Shown here: positions 40,401-58,665 of the stretch, one piece after another | Numbering within the stretch: the stretch's first letter is position 1 | Layout: the number at the start of each line of letters is the position of its first letter | DNA from: Theristus sp. LFF4_11 | Taxonomy: Eukaryota > Nematoda > Chromadorea > Monhysterida > Xyalidae | Direction: 5' to 3' | Assembly (NCBI GenBank): GCA_030248135.1 | Contig: JASANC010004626.1 | Location: 1 to 64,000 of the forward strand | Length of the DNA: 64,000 nt | Program-made: the position numbers and the translations under genes | The notes under the pieces: generated by a model | What the model saw: the letters and a program-made list of their open reading frames with translations, nothing else | What the model was told of the DNA's origin: nothing | Databases searched by the model: none

Positions 40401-41416
40401 ATCTGGCGTGCTGCGCCGACCATGCCGAGCATGGCGCGGTGCACCGGCACACTGCCGCCGGCCACGGACTGGCTGAGTTTCTGAGGCATTCGCATTCGCA
40501 GAGTGCATCCACACACACAACCACAACTGACACTCTGCACACCAACCACGTTGCGTGCGTGGGCGGCATGCAAAATTTGGTGACGCGATAGCGAGCTTTT
40601 CTGTCTACTCAACAATATGAACGTTTTTTGTCAAAATCAACCATCAAAAAAACTGACAATCGGGTTTGCATTTGTAATTTTTATACTGCACGTTGATTGG
40701 CTGCATCATTAATTTTCAGCCAATCAAAGCGCCCAATGATGCTGTGTACGCTTGTCTCTCACATCGAGCAACTCCTCGCGCAGCACGGCGTGTCTGCTAT
40801 ACTCCTCAAGATTGTTCAATATCGACAGATAATATTGGGCAGCGTTCATTTTGAACTCGTGCTCAATCGAGGCAGCCAGCCGCTGAAGTGCAACGTCCGT
40901 CTGAGCAGAGAGAGCGAGGAACGGCCTGAAAGTATACAAACAACGTTGACATTCTGAACGTGTACGCTTTTTATGAAGTTATCCGGGTACGCGAATCGTG
41001 TCAAATGTATAATTTGCGTTTATGCATTCAAGTGTTCCGACTGAACTCCACTCCGACTCCACCCATCACACGTCCAACAGCGCGACCGTGTGTTGTGGTG
41101 CACTAGCGACCACATGCCGCAAATCACGTTTCGATGTCCGCATCGGTGCAACACCACCGCCGCGAGCCAATCTGGCTCCAGCGAAACAACTGCAAACATG
41201 CACCGTGTGCCAAGTATCATCAAAAAATACGCACTGCATTGCCGACAATCGCATGTAGTCGAGTTCGTTCAAATCGTTCAACCCATTGTCCCCTCGTAGT
41301 TCTTCGACAAACTTTGTCGTCAACTTCAGTTGGCGCTCAATTTCGGTGAGGCCAAATGCCAGCTGACCGCATAGTGCCAGACAACTTCCCAGTCGGAACA
41401 TCGTCACGCAAGACAT
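34430..41416 (-). CDS. Unrecognised secreted protein, seven exons
   Basis: Exons: 41416-41235, 40925-40763, 40480-40278, 39952-39808, 35323-35208, 35005-34834, 34504-34430. Every junction keeps phase and the total is 351 residues. Residues 1-22 form a signal peptide (MFRLGSCLALCGQLAFG core). Residues 23-180 look helical and Ala/Leu-rich (EIERQLKLTTKFVEELRGD, YYLSILNNLEEYSRHAVLRE, GLFTELLRITTAALVDGTRR). From about 200 on the pattern becomes alternating and aromatic (KRGWYVHIQQ, WIVRAADSDHDYLYV, KVRIGHFRLFP, WSIEFVDNLL), suggesting a beta-rich domain, with possible N-glycosylation sites at NGT (two) and NTT. I cannot name the family. Intron 4 (35324-39807) uses a GC donor (CAG|GCAAGT) and is full of repeats, so the join of exons 4 and 5 is the least certain. 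Confidence 0.7.
34676..34770. mobile_element. Small MITE with TCCCGCG termini
   Basis: Starts with TCCCGCGCATTGTCCGTGAC and ends with GGGACAACACGCGGGA, an inverted pair around a 60-bp centre containing AAATAAAAATAAAAG and its partner CTTTTATTTCC. It lies in the last intron (34505-34833) of the secreted-protein gene. Confidence 0.65.
35538..35987 (+). mobile_element. G-rich MITE, second complete copy
   Basis: Same ends (CCGTATTACCTCTATTAAAC and GTTTAATAGAGGTAATACGG) and core as the copy at 15887-16331, in the same orientation. TA flanks both sides. The opposite arm of the host palindrome (about 36692-36705) shows the empty target with a single TA, so the 2-bp duplication is proven inside the window. 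Confidence 0.9.
36173..36371 (-). mobile_element. tRNA-derived SINE, copy 1
   Basis: Read on the minus strand it begins CCCTCGTGGTCTGGTGGTAG (A-box region) and has GGATCGAGCCCCGCCGAGG (B box, then the 3' half of an acceptor-like stem), followed by an unrelated body (GGGCGCCCTACTCAATGGCG) and a tail of AAC repeats. The 5' CCTCG can pair with CGAGG, as in a tRNA acceptor stem. Two other copies at 47696-47903 and 53082-53289 have the same structure and the same orientation. Non-coding; mobilised by an unknown LINE. Confidence 0.85.
36875..38805. repeat. 149-bp satellite, about 13 copies, with trimer higher-order repeat
   Basis: The word TTGAATTACCCTTGAAAACA and its variants recur every 149 bp (37021, 37170, 37319, 37468, 37617). 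Each unit holds TTTCGCCAATTTCCACGGCC and TTGCTCACATAAGAAAACT. Units 1-3 carry three different variants (AAAAGCCGTGATCAGTGCA; AAAATCTGTTATCAGCGCA; AGAATCCGTGATCAGCGCA), and units 4-6 repeat this order, so a 447-bp higher-order unit is duplicated. Later units are more uniform with small length changes. It lies inside intron 4 of the secreted-protein gene. Confidence 0.95.
38960..39380. repeat. 172-bp tandem repeat, about 2.4 copies
   Basis: The word CCCCAGGAAACATTTTTGTT occurs at 38973, 39145 and 39317, spacing 172 bp. The unit includes GTGTCGCAGGTAAAAATTGA and AAAACCAGGTGAAAACCCTG. Unrelated in sequence to the adjacent 149-bp satellite. Confidence 0.9.
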
Positions 41417-44400
41417 CTTTGACTTTTTGAATTTGCAAAATAAACCTGAACTCATAGGATCAAAAAGTACACGACTGAAACTTTTCTGCAAAAAACGTCA
41501 ATTCTCTCAGAAAGAGTTGGCACAGACGAAGTTCTTGATATTTGCCGGTGCGAGCCTATTCATGCACTTGGAAAAACGCTCCAATCAAACTGGACGCCAC
41601 CCGAAACGCATAGATAAATAAAAATAGACGAGCGATGCGTTTGTGGAGGCACTAGTGATTAACAATGGCACACCCCGGTTTGCGTCTTGTTTGAAAGGCA
41701 TCTTGAAATCAGTCGGCCATATAATGCACAGTACCTCAACGAATGCCGAGGGGCCGGAACATAGTAGACGCTTGTATGATGCGCACTTCGAAGGTTGCAA
41801 AAACGCCGATTCTAATCTGGCGCGTTTCAAGTGTGTGCGTGCGCGTGTTTCAAAGCGAGTTTGACTGAGTGAGACTGCCGGGACACATGAAAAATGATTA
41901 GTGCTCCAATTGAGACGGCCCGTTAGGAGAGCGGTTTTTATAATGTGCATTCCGCGACTGCCGCTGGTTGGTCGGCTGTTTTGAAAAGTTTTGAAATGCT
42001 AAAGTGAGATTTGGTTTTTCTGGAAACGGTCACTGAAATGATGCTGGTGAAGGTGAATGAAAAGGTGAAGCGGGAACCACGAATCGTGTCCTTGACGAAT
42101 CCAGCAAGTTGTTGTTGTTCAAAACAATGTGCATCAGTGCTTTTATCACCTAATAATGCTACATTGCAACAATAAAAAAACCCGTTCATGGTAATTTGGA
42201 TAGGAACACAAGCTTTTCAGTTGGCACAAACATTGGTGTACATGAATTTGCAGCGACAACACACCGTCAAGTTTGCTTGCAGAATTTCAGTGGGTCTGTG
42301 TGTGTATCGTTTTTTTATGAATCATTTGGTTCATTACGGACAATATTTCATGGTATTTGACTACCACATATTTTGTACTGCTGGTCCCGTATTTTTGCGG
42401 ATGTAGCGAATCAATCATTCCATACTGCAGTATGCATGCGGTGTGTATTGTATTGCGGTAGCAATCAAAAGCATGAGAACACATGTTCAAAGGGACCATT
42501 GGGCATTGAAACACCACCAACCACGCACATCGATAAAGTTTCAATCTTTGGCGCTGTGCTGATTGGTTACAGGTATTTGACAAAATCACAATTAATCAGA
42601 GCACCGAACTGACATACAGTCAACTTTATTTGAAACTTTTCCTCACAGCATCCAAAAATGATGAGCGAAACAATAAATCTGAAAACAGTGTCGACCACCG
42701 TGTGTCACGCAACGCTTCCGTTCCGCCCTGTCACTCGATCATCAATTCCGATCGCATGCCAATGAATCTCGCAAACAAAACGTTTTATTTTGTCGTTTCA
42801 TTTTCAAAAATTCTTCAGCGTCCGTCTCCGAGTGCCGGCAAGTGTCACGCACGAGTCACGAGCACACGCGTTTGAACGTGACCAGCTGATTGGCACCGCA
42901 TCTGCAGCTGGACGCACTGATTGGTTCTACCAATATAATGCGGCCAATCAACACGATAGCTTCGAGTCCGAATTTTAGTCGACCATCACATGTCACAATT
43001 GAAACTGCCAGCATGAAAACCACACACCAAAAACAGACATTTTTAATGCCGTCTGCTACTTGTATCAGAGCAAATAAATAAAATGCAGTGCAGTGGTAGG
43101 TGCATGTATATTTGCAAATGGATATTAGGCACGCAAATGTGTCCTGCCATTGGTTGCAGCGGCCGCCCAGTCCAACACACTGGCAATCTCAACAGCTTTG
43201 CTTTTCCTTATATTGCATGCTTCTCAAAGAAACGTTCTGCTTTCACAACTGCTCTTCTCAGTTCGCGTGCTGCCTTGCAATTATTGCATTATACTTATTA
43301 GTTGTTGTTGTCACTGTGTTTGTTTAGTGCAATTTCAAAAACACACACACACGGACACACTGCAATGAGTGAAATAAAACTCTCTGTTGCGAGAGCGCTC
43401 CGTTTGCATGGCAGATGTGAAAATGTCACCAAGATTTGGTCAAAGATAGCCAATTTTCTAAAAGCTGGCTCCTGTCCTGAGTAACCGCCTGGATATTCAG
43501 CCGCCAGAAAACAATAACGGTCGTTTGTGTCCTTTTTTCATCTAAAAATTCATCTACCAACATCCGAGACAACAAAGTGAGAACACATAAATTGTGGTAT
43601 TGCCTGTGCTTATTCCATCCAAGCGCAGCTCTAAGACTCCGGATTTGTGGGCGGTGCAACGCAGCGGCTTGCGTAAATTCAATTGGCACCTTTTGAATAC
43701 ATTGTAGCACCACTGTTATGCTAATGCCCTTGGAACGAGCTATACTGCCCTCTGCGTATGGTCGCTCTAATTCTAAGACGACAGTAGTGGTGGTGCCAAC
43801 AACCACTGCAGATATTGTTTTTATATCAACTGTGACTTTCATTTGTGTATGCTGTGCGACGCGGTTGACGATTCAAATATGCGCACAACTATGAACGTGT
43901 GGCCCGCTCTAATCGGGGGGGGGGGCTTTGCGGTGTGCTTCGTTACAGACGGCGCCGCTGCAAAGTCAAACCGATTTAACAGAGAGAGTGGCGACGCGAC
44001 GTTTGAGCGAAAACCGTCAGCGTTTTTGTTTTGCATCGACCAGAGAGTGGGAAAACTAAATCCGTTGTTGTGCCAAATTGTTGTTGCTGTTGTTTCTGTC
44101 TCCGTGTTTGTCGGCGCATGCAACACGCCCTGCCTCTAATATGTGCGAGGCTCGCACGCAATTTTATTTCAACAGTTTTGTATTTATCAGGAGGCACATC
44201 GAGAAAGCTGCGCGTACACCATTGGAGGCCGCCGAAGCACATTGTTCAGTTGATTTGGCCGCAATTGTCTTTTTGTGCGTATTGGCTTCTGCTTGCAGCC
44301 GGGTTGCACCAGTTCATGGAGCATTTCGTCTGTTCGCGACTTTCAAACCGCGCCTAAACGCTAAATATACCATGGCTGCAGTGTAATTGGCTCGCGCTTG

Positions 44401-44976
44401 CATTGGCCGTGGGACGAATGCTCTCCGGTATTATTACGCTGCGATAAATGAATGAAAGACCCCACACAAAGTGCAGATAAAAAAACCGCAGAAAGAAAAC
44501 GGAATAAAAGCTTTTTTCGATATATTCGCAGCTTTTTGTAGCGTGTCGTTTGACTTTGACGCCACTGGTTCTTTTAGTTTGCTGCTTAAAAAACGATTTT
44601 TTACAGAATTTTTTTCTGAAAAATAAAAATAAATTGCAAATATTCAGCGATTACATGCACTTGGGTTATAATTGATATCCGCGAATGTGATCGCTTTGCT
44701 TGCTACCTTATCGTAGGGGTGTTTTAAAATTTGATGCCGATTCAGTTTCAAACACTGTCACGCTGGTCTTGCTCTATGGTCGCTCAAGATGCATTAGTTT
44801 TTGTCATTAAATTTAAAATGAACGCAGAGGTGTGAATCAAATGTATCGGTTCTCATAATCATAGATTAGATACAATAGCTAACAGGAATTACAGCCACAT
44901 TTGACAACTGAAGTGAGCTGCATTGTATTCGAACCCACATTCGGTGACGTTTTACATTTAATTCATGCGCGACATA
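41417..44976. other. Gene-poor stretch without supported exons
   Basis: Contains CTGATTGG words at 42559, 42886 and 42917. A minus-strand frame of 138 codons (43842-43426, starting MKVTVDIKTISAVVVG) and a plus-strand frame at 44078-44386 are open, but neither has splice support, codon bias or a recognisable motif. I leave them uncalled. Confidence 0.5.
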
Positions 44977-45727
44977 CAGGGTGGGGCAGAAATAGTGGGT
45001 CTCTCTCTGATTGGCCATAAACCCTCCAACAGCTTTGCCAGTTCTAGCCAAAACTTTCTCGACAACCGTTTGCAATACAGTCTCACATGTCTTTTTTTAT
45101 CATTGTTTAAAAGAATCCGTTCGATTTATTGTTGTTAGAAAACGGTTGGTAAAATTGTGCAAACGATCAGACTCTGACAAAGGCGTTTTTTTCAACCACG
45201 TGTTCCTGTCCCATTCTTTGTTCCTTTCATTGGTGCATGTGTAATTTTTGATTGGGGGCTAACTGAACGCACAGTACCGAATGTTTTTGAACTTTATTTC
45301 GACAGAAATTTTGACAACTAAAATATAAAACGCAAAAAAATTGCGTTTAGACAGAAGGAAGTCTGCGTTGAGCTCAACGACGCAGTTTTTACTGCCAAAA
45401 AACCGACCTAATGCAAACAGTGCTGTTGTTTTTTGTTTAAAACACAAATTTCGAACATTTATAAATCGAAACCAGCAGAAACGAACCCACACGCATTTTT
45501 ATGCAGCGACTTTTAAAGAATGATTGTTTTCCTTGCGCTGAGACCAAGTGTGGATTTTCTGATTTTCACTTTGTCTGTGGTTTTTTCTTTGATTAAGCTG
45601 AAATTTTGTACAAATCTAAGTTAGACCTTGGGTAGTATGCAAGTTTCAAATTTCAGCAAAATTGGTAAAGCGGGTGAAGAGTTATAGATGATTAAAAAAC
45701 CCACTACACTTCTGGCTCACCCTGTAT
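44977..45727. mobile_element. Mariner-like MITE with CAGGGTG ends
   Basis: Left end CAGGGTGGGGCAGAAATAGT then GGGT; right end ACCCACTACACTTCTGGCTC then ACCCTG. These are imperfect inverted repeats with TA on both sides, as known for Tc1/mariner elements. About 750 bp, no transposase frame. The protease intron 2 has a related end (CCACCCTGTA near 25300). Confidence 0.75.
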
Positions 45728-47037
45728 TATAACCGTGCTAATGTCAAACAAAAGGTTTCAACATCCGCATTAACAAATAAATTACCAACATGCTCCATAT
45801 TAATATGGCTATAATAACCCAATAACAACTTCAGGTGCAAACAGCAGCAACACTGAAATTAACACGTCAGTTGCAAGCTGTCAAATCTATTTTAATTGAA
45901 TTCGAATAAAATCAACGTGTCAACAATTGGAAAACAATAAAAAAACAGCCACATGATTGACAATATAAATATGTCTTATTTGGGAATCAAGCAACTTTTG
46001 TGCGACACTTGAGCATTGAATTCAATCACTTGAAACGAGATCAAGACTTGACGGTTGTTAACGAACACCACTGATTATCTTCGTCTTGTATTATTCGTGC
46101 CATGCTATTATTCACTGTCATAAGTAAGTCACGGGGTATGGTAGGATGGCTTTATTAAATTTTACGCAAGCACAACTTTCGTTTCAATCGCTGGTATGCA
46201 ATACTTAATCTCATAAGTCTATTGCCTTTATAGCGCGCAATAATCATTTATAAATCTGTCTTCTGATGTCTCGGGCACCCCAGGACTCTTGTGGCTGAAG
46301 AAAAGTCCCAAATCAATACCACAATACGAATAGACATACCGCAATTTTTCCATGACGTGGTTTGGTATTTATTTATCAACCAATTTGAATTAATGTCCCC
46401 AGATGATGCATGCACAATGATGGGTTTTACGCAAAAAGTTGGAGCTTTTCCCAACTAGAACTGCTGCAATATATTTGGGCGTAGACACCAGTTTCTTGGC
46501 ACAGTGAGTCAGAGAATGAGTGGCAAGCACAGTAATGCAGATCGATGGGCTGCTAGCCACAAAAGCTAAAGCTTCCTCAAAGCTCTGGTGCTGCAATTGC
46601 ACGCCAAAAAAAGATTGAAGCTTTTTATTTCCTGCTCTTTGTACAACATGCTTACGCGAAGTCAGATTGATAGGATGTATAGGAGACAAACTAATGTCGT
46701 TTGGAATTACTTCTTCGCAGCGCTATCAAACTATCGACAAAAACCGTACATGTGTCTCTTTTTTAATTGAAATTCATTGGAAAACTGCGTGTGGGAGAGT
46801 CAGTTGGAAATAGCTTCAGTGGAGACTGTCACTCCAACCACGCACCTTTGACCAAAAGTGCATTCATGCTTCCGTTGGCATCAAAATAACGACCCCCCGA
46901 ATGTTTTGTGGCGGTGATGTGGCTCGTGTGCCAATAACAATTATTCCATATATCTGTCGAACCTTTTGTGAGTCAAAGCGTCAAGGCAAGACTTCTGAGC
47001 AGCAGTTTGCTGCAGTGTTTTCAACTTGTCCATTTGC
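45728..47037. other. Intergenic region, one weak frame
   Basis: AT-rich. A minus-strand frame of 99 codons at 46689-46390 includes LQHQSFEEALAFVASSPSIC; it has no splice support and no family I know. Otherwise nothing is seen before the signal-peptide exon at 47038. Confidence 0.45.
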
Positions 47038-48838
47038 ATGCCAGGTTCGGCTGTGCTGTTGCTCTGCGCGGCGCAAGCGACCGTGGCAGCCGGCTCGCCG
47101 CAGGGCGCCGAAGGGCCACCGCCGTGTCTGATGCGTTGCAAGGACAACCACCTGTTCGAGATGTCGCACGTCATGGGCGACGTGTCCGAGTGGTCGGTCG
47201 ACTTCGTGGCGCCCCTCCAAGCCGTCCTCAAATCCGCCTCCTCCTACTATGAGATACACTCGAAACTGCGTAATCTGTGTCGGTACGCCACGAGAACGTT
47301 AGAAGCGTTTTTATATTTTCGAAGGAGGTGCGCGCTGAAGCGCATTTGACGATTCGTTTTTTTTCTTTTCAATAATCCTTTTGATGAAATGGAACATTTT
47401 GATGTCATGCCGCCAACCACAGTCTACAGATTATTTGAATGAGTGTATGCAGAACCAAATCACCGTATCATTCAAATAAACCGAACAAATTGAATTGTTT
47501 GGAAGAGAGTTTTGAAGAAAAAAACCGAATTCTCAAATGGCCCACACAGCGCGAACGGCCACTACGACACGTGCCTGTCGACGTGCAAGACGAACGGCGG
47601 CGTCTCACAGGCACTGCACATTCTGACAGCCGGCCAGCTCCCCGCACGCTACATTTGCAGCTCGTTGCAGAAAGGCGGCAGTACGTTCAATTCTCATTGT
47701 TGTTGTTGTTGTTGTTGTTGTTGTGATTTTTAGGCGATGTTTTTAGCCAGGGCTAACGCGGAGAAGCGTACAGAACGCCATTGAGTAGGGCGCCCATCGA
47801 GTTTTCTCTGTCATCAAGTGCCTATACACCCCTCGGCGGGGCTCGATCCCCCGAGCGCACAGACTGTAGTCTAACGCACTACCACCAGGCCACGAGGGTG
47901 ACTCATTTATTGGACTATGTTTTTTTTAATCAAACACACTGTTTCAGTGATAGTTTTCATTTCAACAATGTTGTACTCACCAGTGCCGGTCAGAATTGAA
48001 AGAAAACAGTTGTATTCGGTTATCTTGCATATGCGTTTTCCTTGATTTCTTCCAGCAATCGAAGATGTCATGGGCTGCTGGGACAAGAATCGTGGCAGAT
48101 TCGACAGCGCCTGTTTCCCGGCCGAAATCCAGCTGAGGTCGATGCTGTTGCGCATGGCGAACGCGTCACAGCGGTTTGAGCACCGAAACTTTGACCTGCT
48201 CTGCAAGTACGGGTCTCCATTTTTTGTCTTTTCATGGTGTTCAGTCAGCGTTAAGTTCAGTTCAATTTTATAAAGGGCTCTAAAAACAGGATATTCACAC
48301 TTTGATCTTATCACCTTGATCTTATCAGCTGGTAGTGATGAGCACTAACATAACTTGATGTGCGACCTATGCAGTTGACGGTGTTCTCTGAATGCTGTTA
48401 TAGGTTTGGGCCTGGGTTTAAAAACATCGCCAAAATCACCGTTCGTTCGTTAGAGACGTCCCAGTTCCGTTGTGCCCTCGGTTTAGGTCAGCGCAAAGCT
48501 ACGAAAGCTGCTGGCTAACGGAGACTCAGCGCTATTGTGGCTCCTCGCACGCGCGCTTCCTGCTCGAGCTGTCCGACGTGACGACGAAAGCGATGAAAAC
48601 GATGCTGGACGCCAGCAGACTGCAGAACCAGGTGCCGCCAGCGTGCCGTCAGTGGCTGATCATTGGCAACTACACGGCCGCCAACACCGACAAACTGATC
48701 GCCATTCGTGCCGCCATGGAGCAGCAGGCGTCACGCGGCAGCCCGGTTGTCGCTCAATGTCGCTCACCGATTCAGCTCTGCCATTTCGTCCTCCTTGTGA
48801 TCGTCGTACACTTTGCGCAAACGACAACGACGAAATGA
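47038..48838 (+). CDS. Cysteine-rich secreted protein, possibly chondroitin-proteoglycan-4 type
   Basis: The ATG at 47038 begins a signal peptide (MPGSAVLLLCAAQATVAA). Exons: 47038-47282, a small second exon near 47423-47464 (NECMQNQ, borders uncertain), about 47522-47680, 48056-48206, 48487-48838. Exons 3-5 keep phase. The mature part has paired cysteines with spacing PPCLMRC, TCLSTCK, CWDKNRGRFDSAC, CWLTETQRYC and PPACRQW, and ends with a hydrophobic tail (IQLCHFVLLVIVVHFAQ) that could be a GPI signal. The repeated Cys pattern over three similar blocks recalls the nematode CPG4 domain of extracellular matrix or eggshell proteins; that assignment is tentative. A SINE sits in the third intron, 15 bp after the donor. 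Confidence 0.65.
47696..47903 (-). mobile_element. tRNA-derived SINE, copy 2
   Basis: Same head (CCCTCGTGGCCTGGTGGTAG), B box (GGATCGAGCCCCGCCGAGG), body and AAC tail as the copy at 36173-36371. It lies in the intron 47681-48055 of the cysteine-rich protein gene. Confidence 0.9.
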
Positions 48839-49281
48839 ACGCATGCGCAAGGATTCAGCTTCCAGCAGAACCTTGAGTTTCCATTCAGTCCAATCAACCA
48901 ACTGCTTCTGTGTGCGGCGCATGTCTTGTGCAAACAGCAGAATAACTGGATTCAAACAGGATACTTTCCACAAATAACTACAGGCTCCGTCACTGCTTTG
49001 CAATTATAAAAAGTTAAAATTTGTTCTCACAGTATGAGATCGCCGATTCAATTGCCTTACCGAGCTTCAAAACTGCTATTTTCACATTTCCACCGTTTTT
49101 CTGTGTGTGTGTCATTTTTGTATCTGTGAGTTTATTTCATCACAAATTATTGTAAAGTTCGTTTCGGATTTGGGAATAAACTTTCTATACTATCACACAA
49201 TAATAATTTGATCATTCGATTTTATGAAAAAATGAAACCGAAACCCAAGGAAACATTGGTCACACAATCGAGCAATGCTTC
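48839..49281. other. Convergent intergenic spacer
   Basis: 3' ends of the cysteine-rich protein gene (plus) and the receptor gene (minus) face each other here. AT-rich, no other feature seen. Confidence 0.6.
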
Positions 49282-52200
49282 TCACGGCAACGCCACTCCC
49301 TCACCACGTGGTACGTCTACACATTCCGCACTTGCACCTTTTCCACCGATGAATCTGCCGAAAAGCGTCGCCCGGTTGCGCGTCAGCAACTCCACGCTCC
49401 ACACAAGCAGCGCCAGCGGTTGCGCGACCACGAACACCCAGAAGATCTCCTGCAGGTGGAACAGCGACAAATGCTGCTTCTGCGCCTGTTTGCCCCAGTC
49501 CAACGGCGGGTGCGGGATTTTGTAGCGTTTCACGATGCGATCGATGCCGGGGTACACCTCGATCAGGGCGGCGTCGAACTCGGCGCGCAGCGGGGAGCCT
49601 CGCGGGAACGCGAACGCCGAGCGGTACGGTTCGATGGTGTCGTCGCGGATCACTGAGCAAGAAACGACTTAGTGTTAAATCGAGAAGAGCCGTAATTTGA
49701 TTTCGCAATTAGGGTAAAATGTGCAAAAACCTGAAACACAAAAAATGACCGCAGTTATTGGCCCTCAGCAATCAATCCAATGAGCATATCTCACAAAATG
49801 TTTTCACAGCAAGTGCTATGAATTCAAATGTGTAGCTAAGTTCGACTTGGCTGCAGTGAAAATACAGTGCACCGATTGCTTGGAACGACACTAACAAGTG
49901 ATTGGACTGACGCCCATCTGACTGAAGCCCAGACGAAAGGCGCTGATTGCGTTTGGCAGTTGGTTTTGTTCGACCATGCCAAAATAAACACCCTGGAAAA
50001 CGAGAATGCAAAAGGCAATGCTCACAAAAGTATAAAATTTTCTTGTAAAAATCTCCCAAAAAATGAGAGTTTGAAAAATTACCATGTCCAAACTGGCAAA
50101 CAGAAAAAAGAACAGTGTTCACAAAAAGTGCACCTGTTTGTGCTCCAGTTGATCCTGTATCCGTTTGCCTGCCATCGCGTCAGTGCCAACGGCGTAGATG
50201 GGCGTACGCGCTAAATATGCGTCCATTTCGTCACACACCTGCGCGCAAAATCAGTTCTTTTTGCAGATTTCTTCAATTTTTTTTGTCTGAGTGTGCGTGT
50301 CGTAGCTGATTGGCTGTTATCATGCGTTTGAATAGATTGTGATGATCAAGACCGGTGTCATCCAGAGAACTCCCCGAGCGGGGAACGAGTGCAGTGGGCA
50401 GCGAGTGCCGTGGTACACCGGTGCTATGGCAGCGTGCGAAAATCAAAATTATACAGATCTTAAAATATAAAAAAACAATGAAAGAGAAATGGCTGTGCTC
50501 GACAACAATAAAAACCACAATGTTGTTTTGGTATCACAAGTTTCGGAACACTCACGGCGGCGCTTTGCGGGCACGGAGGTCGGAAGTGGGGCACGAAGTG
50601 GACGATGTGCCAGGAGTCGTTGGCCATCAGAGGCAACAGTTCACCGACGGACGTGAATGGAAACGACTGTTTCAGCTTCACAGCAAGCATGCTGTTCATC
50701 GCTGATTGGTAGTACGTGGTGGCCAGTAAACAGAAGTAGACCCAGAGAATCGCAAGCATCGCGCGCGCCTTGATGCCGTAGTGGCGGTAGTCCTGGCGGA
50801 GCGCCACAAAAGCAAACTTGAAAACACTGTCTGCATTCAGAATTCAAATCGGAACGTTGATTGATTGGGCACACGCTAAAGCCAGTCAAAAAACAGCAAT
50901 GCAAGAGCAGTAACTGTCAGTCATGTGAAGCCTGAAGACGGTTTGTCAATTTTACGTTGTACCTGTCGCATTGCAATCGAGAACATCTCCCACATTGAGC
51001 CAAAGATGCGCTCACGATGCTCCGGCCGTAGAACGTACAGGTAGAGCCAGTGAAAGAATGCCATCGCCACCAGAGAGATCATTATTGAACCCCATAAATC
51101 TGCAACGGTTGTTCGGGTCAAGCAACTCAAACGAAAACTACCGTCCTTCCAACAACAGAATTCAAAGCAAAAATATTCAAAGAATACTCAATAAGAAATT
51201 GCAATCAAACTGGAAAAAAACGAGACGTGACCGACCAGTCTGGAATGGTTTCTTGACGAACGACACCCATTCGAAGTCCATGTTGTCGACCTCCAGTTTC
51301 TGTATGAACATCACGGTGCTGTAGAAGTTGGACGGAAACGCGAAGTCGACGACGGCTGCGCGCTCAGTCGTCTCGCGCAGCATCATGCCGGTCACGTCGA
51401 TCTCGTCGCGCTGTGCCAGGCCGGTGTGCGAATTTGCAACGCTTGCCATTTTTGTTTTGACACTTCATTGCATTTTGTTGTTACAGAACTTGGTTGAATC
51501 AACACCACGCAGAAAATCAATCGTTACAAGGTAATATTGCCAAGCACAATGATTCGCTGACATAAACACCCGGCACACAACCAATCACAGCGCGGTTCAA
51601 CTCGTAATCATATTCCGTTTTTGGTAATAATAACAGTTCCTTGCGAACGTTCCAGCCAACCTGCAACGCCCCGATGAGTCCCGTGTACGTTCCATTGCCA
51701 CTGTCGCTGCCGTAGTCGATCTGCCCCGGGTATTTCACCCATTGGATGTCCCACTGAAGCAGACGGGCGACCGTCATGAAGATCTCGGACTCATCGCCCG
51801 GTCGTGGCACGGAAGGCCGCAAACGACGGTGCTGCAAGCGAGGACGGTCAGAGAAAACGGTTCAGCAGTGACGCTCCACCCATCCATTCATCCTATTTTG
51901 TAAAATTCCGGATCCGATAAAATGGCATGACCAGCATGTGGTATCGAGACCGGTGGTGTGCGCCTCCGTCGGAAGTCACGAGCTCATTGGCATCCAGACA
52001 GGTGTACACGTACACACTCCCTGGTGTCCCCATCCATCCATTTTATTTCGCGAAAAAGCAGGAAACTCCGATAAAACTGTAGGAACAGCATGAAATTCGG
52101 AGTCCCCGCCTCCCAAGCGGCGCCAAACGCGTGCCCATTTTCGCGGAGCTCGTAAGTAAAGCAGCCATGCGTGCAATTGTAGCTCACAAGCTGGTATGGG

Positions 52201-52515
52201 TTACACCACCAGCCAGCCGCAAAACAACGTCAAAAAAGCAAAACACCTCTCACCAGTCTCACCTCTGGATTGCAGTGATTCGAAATATATTCATCGAAAT
52301 AACAACCAACTCTCACAGTACGTCCCATAGCGGCGACGGTAGCCTCGCACAAAGTGCCTGTTAATGCTGCTGCAGCGCCATTGAATGCGTCATAAAGCAG
52401 CTAGAAGCAAAACGGTGGATGGCGACAATCGGTCGAGTCGTCTATGATACGATTTCAAATCCGAATTCACAGTGTGCAGACGTTTTTGTTTGCACAGCAT
52501 TTCTGTGGCCATTTT
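49282..52515 (-). CDS. Ionotropic glutamate receptor-like ligand-gated channel
   Basis: Supported exons: 52400-52317, about 52191-52010, 51831-51661, 51410-51236, 51099-50956, 50830-50556, (one near 50423 unresolved), 50238-50134, 49992-about 49904, 49652-49282. A start at 52515 (MATEMLCKQKRLHT) is possible but has no signal peptide; the true start may be missed. The S1 ligand half shows NGTYTGLIGALQ, RDEIDVTGMMLRETTERAAV and DFAFPSNFYST; the first membrane segment is WGSIMISLVAMAFFHWLYLY; the segment after the pore region is ARAMLAILWVYFCLLATTYY followed by QSAMNSMLAVKL; S2 has PYRSAFAFPRGSPLRAEFD; the last membrane segment is EIFWVFVVAQPLALLVWSVE. This is the order of the iGluR/IR superfamily, without the large N-terminal domain of classical receptors, as in divergent nematode members. 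It would sit in the plasma membrane as a ligand-gated cation channel. Confidence 0.85.
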
Positions 52516-52770
52516 TCTGACGTCCACCGGAAATGGTGAAAATGCACCGTTCTTTGGTTATTTCCAATCGCTTCGTTGTGTATGTTAGTTTTTTTTGTTT
52601 TGATCACATTCGTTTCTTTCACAATGCAATATAATCGTATTTATCTCGGGAGCGGTTTTTATAAACTCTGTTTTCTGTATTTTTTTTGTGAACCATGAAA
52701 TATCAAAATACTGAGCGATCACAAAGCGCAATTGTAAATTTCAGTCACGAATTACATCAACAACGTGCTG

Positions 52771-58665
<5,895 letters not shown>

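Noticed and set aside
41066..41234. Continuation of the first exon of the secreted-protein gene through 41066
   Set aside because: The donor at 41235 joins in phase to 40925, giving a continuous helical pattern; the read-through tail is Cys/Arg-rich and stops.
43426..43842. 138-codon minus-strand reading frame
   Set aside because: Starts with ATG but has no splice context, no codon bias and no recognised domain; length is within chance for this composition.
44031..44386. Plus-strand frames near 44.1-44.4 kb
   Set aside because: Two overlapping frames are open in the same GC-richer patch; neither has a convincing start, splice sites or motif.
49301..49708. 135-codon minus-strand frame overlapping the receptor's last exon
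   Set aside because: Shifted-frame shadow; the frame with SAFAFPRGSPLR and the last membrane segment is the coding one.
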